From assembly GCA_020718525.1 (NCBI GenBank), contig DYRX01000202.1:1-7847 (forward strand): a stretch of DNA of 7,847 bases. The letters are read 5' to 3'. Shown here piece by piece: positions 5,841 through 7,847 of the stretch. Each line of letters begins with the position of its first letter. Positions within the stretch are counted from its first letter, which is position 1. The stretch comes from Victivallis vadensis (GTDB lineage Bacteria; Verrucomicrobiota; Lentisphaeria; Victivallales; GWF2-50-93). The notes beneath the pieces were generated by a model, which did not search any database, was not told where the DNA came from, and worked only from the letters and a program-made list of their open reading frames with translations. The translations under genes and the position numbers were made by a program.

Positions 5841-6599
5841 TCAATATCCTTTGACTTCAGCCACTTTCTCGCCTGGTTTTGCACCATCAAGCTTCACGCG
5901 GGCCTCCTCCACTATTGCGGCTGTCTGCGCCGTTCCAACACGGGTCACACCATACTTCTCACGGACTTCGATAAACGCTTCAAAAGTTCGGACCTTCCCC
6001 GCCGCCTTGACCTGGACAGATGCCTTGCTGTGCTTCCGCATCAGCTCCAGAACGTGGTAGTCTCCGGCACCCTTGTATCCAAGCTGGCCATCAGGCATTG
6101 TCACATAGTTGTAGCCAGTGGAAGTCTTGACAAATTCACAGTCGAGCCTACTGCAAATCTGGCAGAGCTTTATTATCTGTTCATCATTCAGGTAGTCAGT
6201 CTCGAATATGACCTTTATGGCGGCTTTCCACCGCTTCGTCACGGCGAGCACTGCGGCGATGTCCTTCTCGACAAAGTCCCAGTCCCCCTCGACAGCTCTG
6301 GCGATGTTTATGACCATGTCAACTTCCTGTGCGCCGTCCCTGCAGACCTGCCCGGCCTCCTCCGCCTTGATCTCCGAAGAGCTGTTGCCGTGGGGAAATC
6401 CAATGACCGCGCAGACCATCACATCGGAACCTGCGAGAAGCTTCTTTGCAAGCGCGGTGTGATAAGGTTTTACACAGCATGACGCGACATCATATTTCAG
6501 GGCGAGTTCGCATCCCTTCTTCAGCTCGGAGTCTCCCAGTGTGGGATGCAGGAGCGAGTGGTCTATCATCTTCGCGACATCTTTCGAGCTCAGCTTCAT
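5841..6599 (-). CDS. deoC: DeoC-like class I aldolase with altered phosphate site
   Basis: This 252-residue protein belongs to the deoxyribose-phosphate aldolase family, whose known reaction splits 2-deoxyribose 5-phosphate into glyceraldehyde 3-phosphate and acetaldehyde through a Schiff base. The TIM-barrel motifs are clear: MIDHSLLHPT (11-20), VIGFPHGN (65-72), EVDMVIN with Asp94, EFVKTSTG with Schiff-base Lys158, and VQVKAAG with Lys198, equivalent to E. coli Asp102, Lys167 and Lys201. Two features are atypical. The phosphate-binding GGVR and (G)xSS motifs read GKVR (201-204) and GTAQ (222-225). There is also an insertion after TSTG (NYVTMPDGQLGYKG, about 164-177). It is therefore a divergent subfamily whose substrate may not be deoxyribose 5-phosphate; the symbol denotes family only. 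The start is supported by AGGAG (6606-6610) 6 bases before the ATG. First gene of the operon, behind a promoter at 6627-6655. Confidence 0.9.
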   Translation of the reverse strand: MKLSSKDVAKMIDHSLLHPTLGDSELKKGCELALKYDVASCCVKPYHTALAKKLLAGSDVMVCAVIGFPHGNSSSEIKAEEAGQVCRDGAQEVDMVINIARAVEGDWDFVEKDIAAVLAVTKRWKAAIKVIFETDYLNDEQIIKLCQICSRLDCEFVKTSTGYNYVTMPDGQLGYKGAGDYHVLELMRKHSKASVQVKAAGKVRTFEAFIEVREKYGVTRVGTAQTAAIVEEARVKLDGAKPGEKVAEVKGY

Positions 6600-6626
6600 C
6601 GCAATCTCCTCTCTTTGTTTCCCAGC

Positions 6627-6655
6627 AATTTAGGACCGAGAAAAAGATAAGTCAA
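6627..6655 (-). promoter_or_regulatory. sigma-70-type promoter of the deoC operon
   Basis: On the minus strand TTGACT (6650-6655) and TAAATT (6627-6632) are separated by 17 bases, matching consensus in five and four of six positions. Transcription would start near 6620, leaving a leader of about 20 bases that carries the deoC ribosome site. It is the best match on this strand in the intergenic region and would drive all five genes. Confidence 0.55.
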
Positions 6656-6663
6656 ACATTTTT

Positions 6664-6686
6664 CATAAAATATTTTGATTTTTATG
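6664..6686. promoter_or_regulatory. candidate operator: inverted repeat between the divergent promoters
   Basis: CATAAAA (6664-6670) and TTTTATG (6680-6686) form a perfect 7-base inverted repeat with a 9-base centre. It begins 9 bases behind the -35 box of the deoC promoter and overlaps the -35 box of the regulator promoter (6675-6680). A protein bound there could control both promoters. The region is AT-rich, so chance is a real alternative. The repeat does not match the usual LacI-family central CG or the common GntR GT-N-AC pattern. Confidence 0.22.
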
Positions 6687-6703
6687 CATATCTGTCATAT
6701 AAT
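6675..6703 (+). promoter_or_regulatory. sigma-70-type promoter of the regulator gene
   Basis: TTGATT (6675-6680) and a perfect TATAAT (6698-6703) are spaced by 17 bases. The start of transcription would fall near 6710, about 40 bases before the ATG at 6750. The leader contains the repeat AGTAACA twice (6707-6713 and 6740-6746), the second copy overlapping the GGAG ribosome site at 6738-6741. Confidence 0.65.
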
Positions 6704-6749
6704 ATAAGTAACAACAGGGATAACACATAGTAAAAACGGAGTAACATAA

Positions 6750-7847
6750 ATGCCACGCTTCAAGTCCAGGCTCTCGCTCAGCGACCGCATATGCGGAAAG
6801 CTGAAGGTTGGAATATCTTCCGGCGACTTTCGGGAAGGCGAATATCTTCCCACCGAAGACAGGCTCTGCAAGATATACGGGGTCAGCCGGAAAACGCTCC
6901 GCTCCGCGTTGAAAAAGCTCGCCTCGGAGGGGCTTCTAATTCCCAAGCACGGACATGGGTGGAGACTCTCCCCGGACGGACAGCGCAAGCCTGTCGCCCT
7001 TATCGCATCCATCTCGCTGGACACACACCCGGAATTCATCGAGACGCTGGCATCCTCCCTCTCCAATCACGGCTACGGTCTTTTGATCCATCAGATTCCT
7101 TTGATTCAGGGGGAACGCGCAAGCATTCTCGATCACATTCTGCCGGAGCAGATAGGGGGGCTCCTCCACTTCTCCGGCCGGCCTATGTCCAGGGAAGACC
7201 TCCTTTCTCTCGAACGCCTCAAGATCCCTGCCGTCGGAGTCTCCTTGTCGGCAGTGGTCCCATACGACAGCATAGCGGTTGACAGCGTAAGCGGGACAGG
7301 CATGATCATGGAGCATCTCATCTCCACCGGTCACAGGAGAATACTTTTCCTCAACTGTCTCATCCCCGACCCATCCTTCGGAATGAGGCTTGACGCCTAC
7401 AAGGCATTTGTCGCCGCCCGGAAAATGCCATCCATCGTGATGGATCTGCCATCCAACTGGATTTCTCCCTTGGAGGCTGTGAGGATGAAGAAACTCATTG
7501 CAAAAGACAGGATAGATGCAATAGTCACCGTCACGGATGCGATAGCCAGGCATGCAGTCCTGACGCTGGGCATGAAGGGAGTCCAGATTCCGCGCGATCT
7601 CTCTATCGCGGCATACGGAGATTTAATACCGAAGACCGAATTTGTCCATTTCGGGATAAATGAACTCTCAGGCGTCAAGTATCCCTTTGCTGAAATGGCA
7701 AGAAGAGCGGCCGAGACGATTGTCCGCAGGATGGAAGGCGACATCTCGCCTCCCCATCTGGCACTACTGCCGCCATCTTATGCGAAAGGCGACTCAGTTC
7801 TGAGAAAAAGACCATCGCCAGAAAAGCGCAAAGCCATATATAGTTAG
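6750..7847 (+). CDS. GntR-LacI hybrid transcriptional regulator
   Basis: This 365-residue cytoplasmic DNA-binding protein is complete; its TAG is the last codon of the window. Residues 10-74 are a GntR-type winged helix (LSLSDRICGKLKVGISSGDF, then LPTEDRLCKIYGVSRKTLRSAL as the helix-turn-helix, then GLLIPKHGHGWRL as the wing). From about residue 80 the protein turns into a LacI/GalR periplasmic-binding-like sensor domain: PVALIASISLDTHPEFIETLASSL, HILPEQIGGLLHFS, DSVSGTGMIMEHLISTGHRRILFL, DAIVTVTDAIARHAVL and IPRDLSIAAYGD are typical strands and helices. Bacillus AraR has the same architecture and is a sugar-responsive repressor. GGAG (6738-6741) lies 8 bases before the ATG. Being divergent from the operon, it is the likely local regulator, binding a sugar or phosphosugar from this pathway; whether it represses or activates is unknown. 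The last 15 residues or so are basic and lie outside the sensor fold. Confidence 0.92.
   Translation: MPRFKSRLSLSDRICGKLKVGISSGDFREGEYLPTEDRLCKIYGVSRKTLRSALKKLASEGLLIPKHGHGWRLSPDGQRKPVALIASISLDTHPEFIETLASSLSNHGYGLLIHQIPLIQGERASILDHILPEQIGGLLHFSGRPMSREDLLSLERLKIPAVGVSLSAVVPYDSIAVDSVSGTGMIMEHLISTGHRRILFLNCLIPDPSFGMRLDAYKAFVAARKMPSIVMDLPSNWISPLEAVRMKKLIAKDRIDAIVTVTDAIARHAVLTLGMKGVQIPRDLSIAAYGDLIPKTEFVHFGINELSGVKYPFAEMARRAAETIVRRMEGDISPPHLALLPPSYAKGDSVLRKRPSPEKRKAIYS

Noticed and set aside
5116..6482. Plus-strand open frames opposite sulfatase and deoC (5116-5772, 5772-6482)
   Set aside because: They mirror genes with intact catalytic motifs on the other strand and show no independent coding evidence.
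6695..7553. Minus-strand open frames inside the regulator gene
   Set aside because: The plus-strand frame has a full GntR plus LacI-type architecture, a promoter and an SD; the antisense frames have none.
1..7847. CRISPR array, insertion sequence, phage or defence system
   Set aside because: No spaced repeats, transposase, integrase, terminal inverted repeats or nuclease-type genes are visible; the window is almost fully explained by metabolic genes, a regulator and a tRNA.

Overview
The window holds a compact catabolic-type gene cluster. Five genes on the minus strand are read in the order deoC-like aldolase, sulfatase, GH94 phosphorylase, HAD hydrolase, SIS sugar-phosphate isomerase. A divergent transcription factor (GntR-type DNA-binding domain fused to a LacI-type sensor) lies on the plus strand at the right end, and a tRNA-His gene lies on the minus strand at the left end. 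Coding density is high, GC is moderate (roughly mid-50s percent by eye), Shine-Dalgarno sites are strong, and the tRNA encodes its own CCA, so this is a bacterium. A sulfatase, a disaccharide phosphorylase and a GntR-LacI regulator in one cluster suggest a polysaccharide-degrading, sulfatase-rich lineage such as Lentisphaerota or another PVC group. That placement is inference from gene content; no marker in the window fixes it.

Layout: tRNA-His(GTG) at 46-123 (minus); a 129-base spacer at 124-252 with small hairpins but no convincing terminator; SIS isomerase 253-822; HAD hydrolase 826-1824; GH94 phosphorylase 1812-4208; sulfatase 4270-5769 (GTG start preferred); DeoC-like aldolase 5841-6599; a 150-base divergent promoter region at 6600-6749; regulator 6750-7847, whose stop codon is the last codon of the window. 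HAD overlaps GH94 by 13 bases and SIS follows HAD after 3 bases. The two larger gaps, deoC-sulfatase and sulfatase-GH94, are 71 and 61 bases, and the second holds a terminator-like hairpin.

Working model (inference): the regulator senses a sugar or sugar phosphate and controls both divergent promoters. The operon would process a sulfated disaccharide inside the cell. The sulfatase has no visible signal peptide, so it would remove sulfate in the cytoplasm. GH94 would split the sugar with phosphate to give a sugar 1-phosphate. The HAD and SIS enzymes would dephosphorylate and isomerise intermediates, and the DeoC-like aldolase would cleave a small phosphorylated or unphosphorylated sugar. The aldolase keeps its catalytic lysines but has lost the usual phosphate-binding serines, so the substrate is probably not simply deoxyribose 5-phosphate. 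No transporter lies in the window. This combination is the best candidate here for an undescribed pathway.
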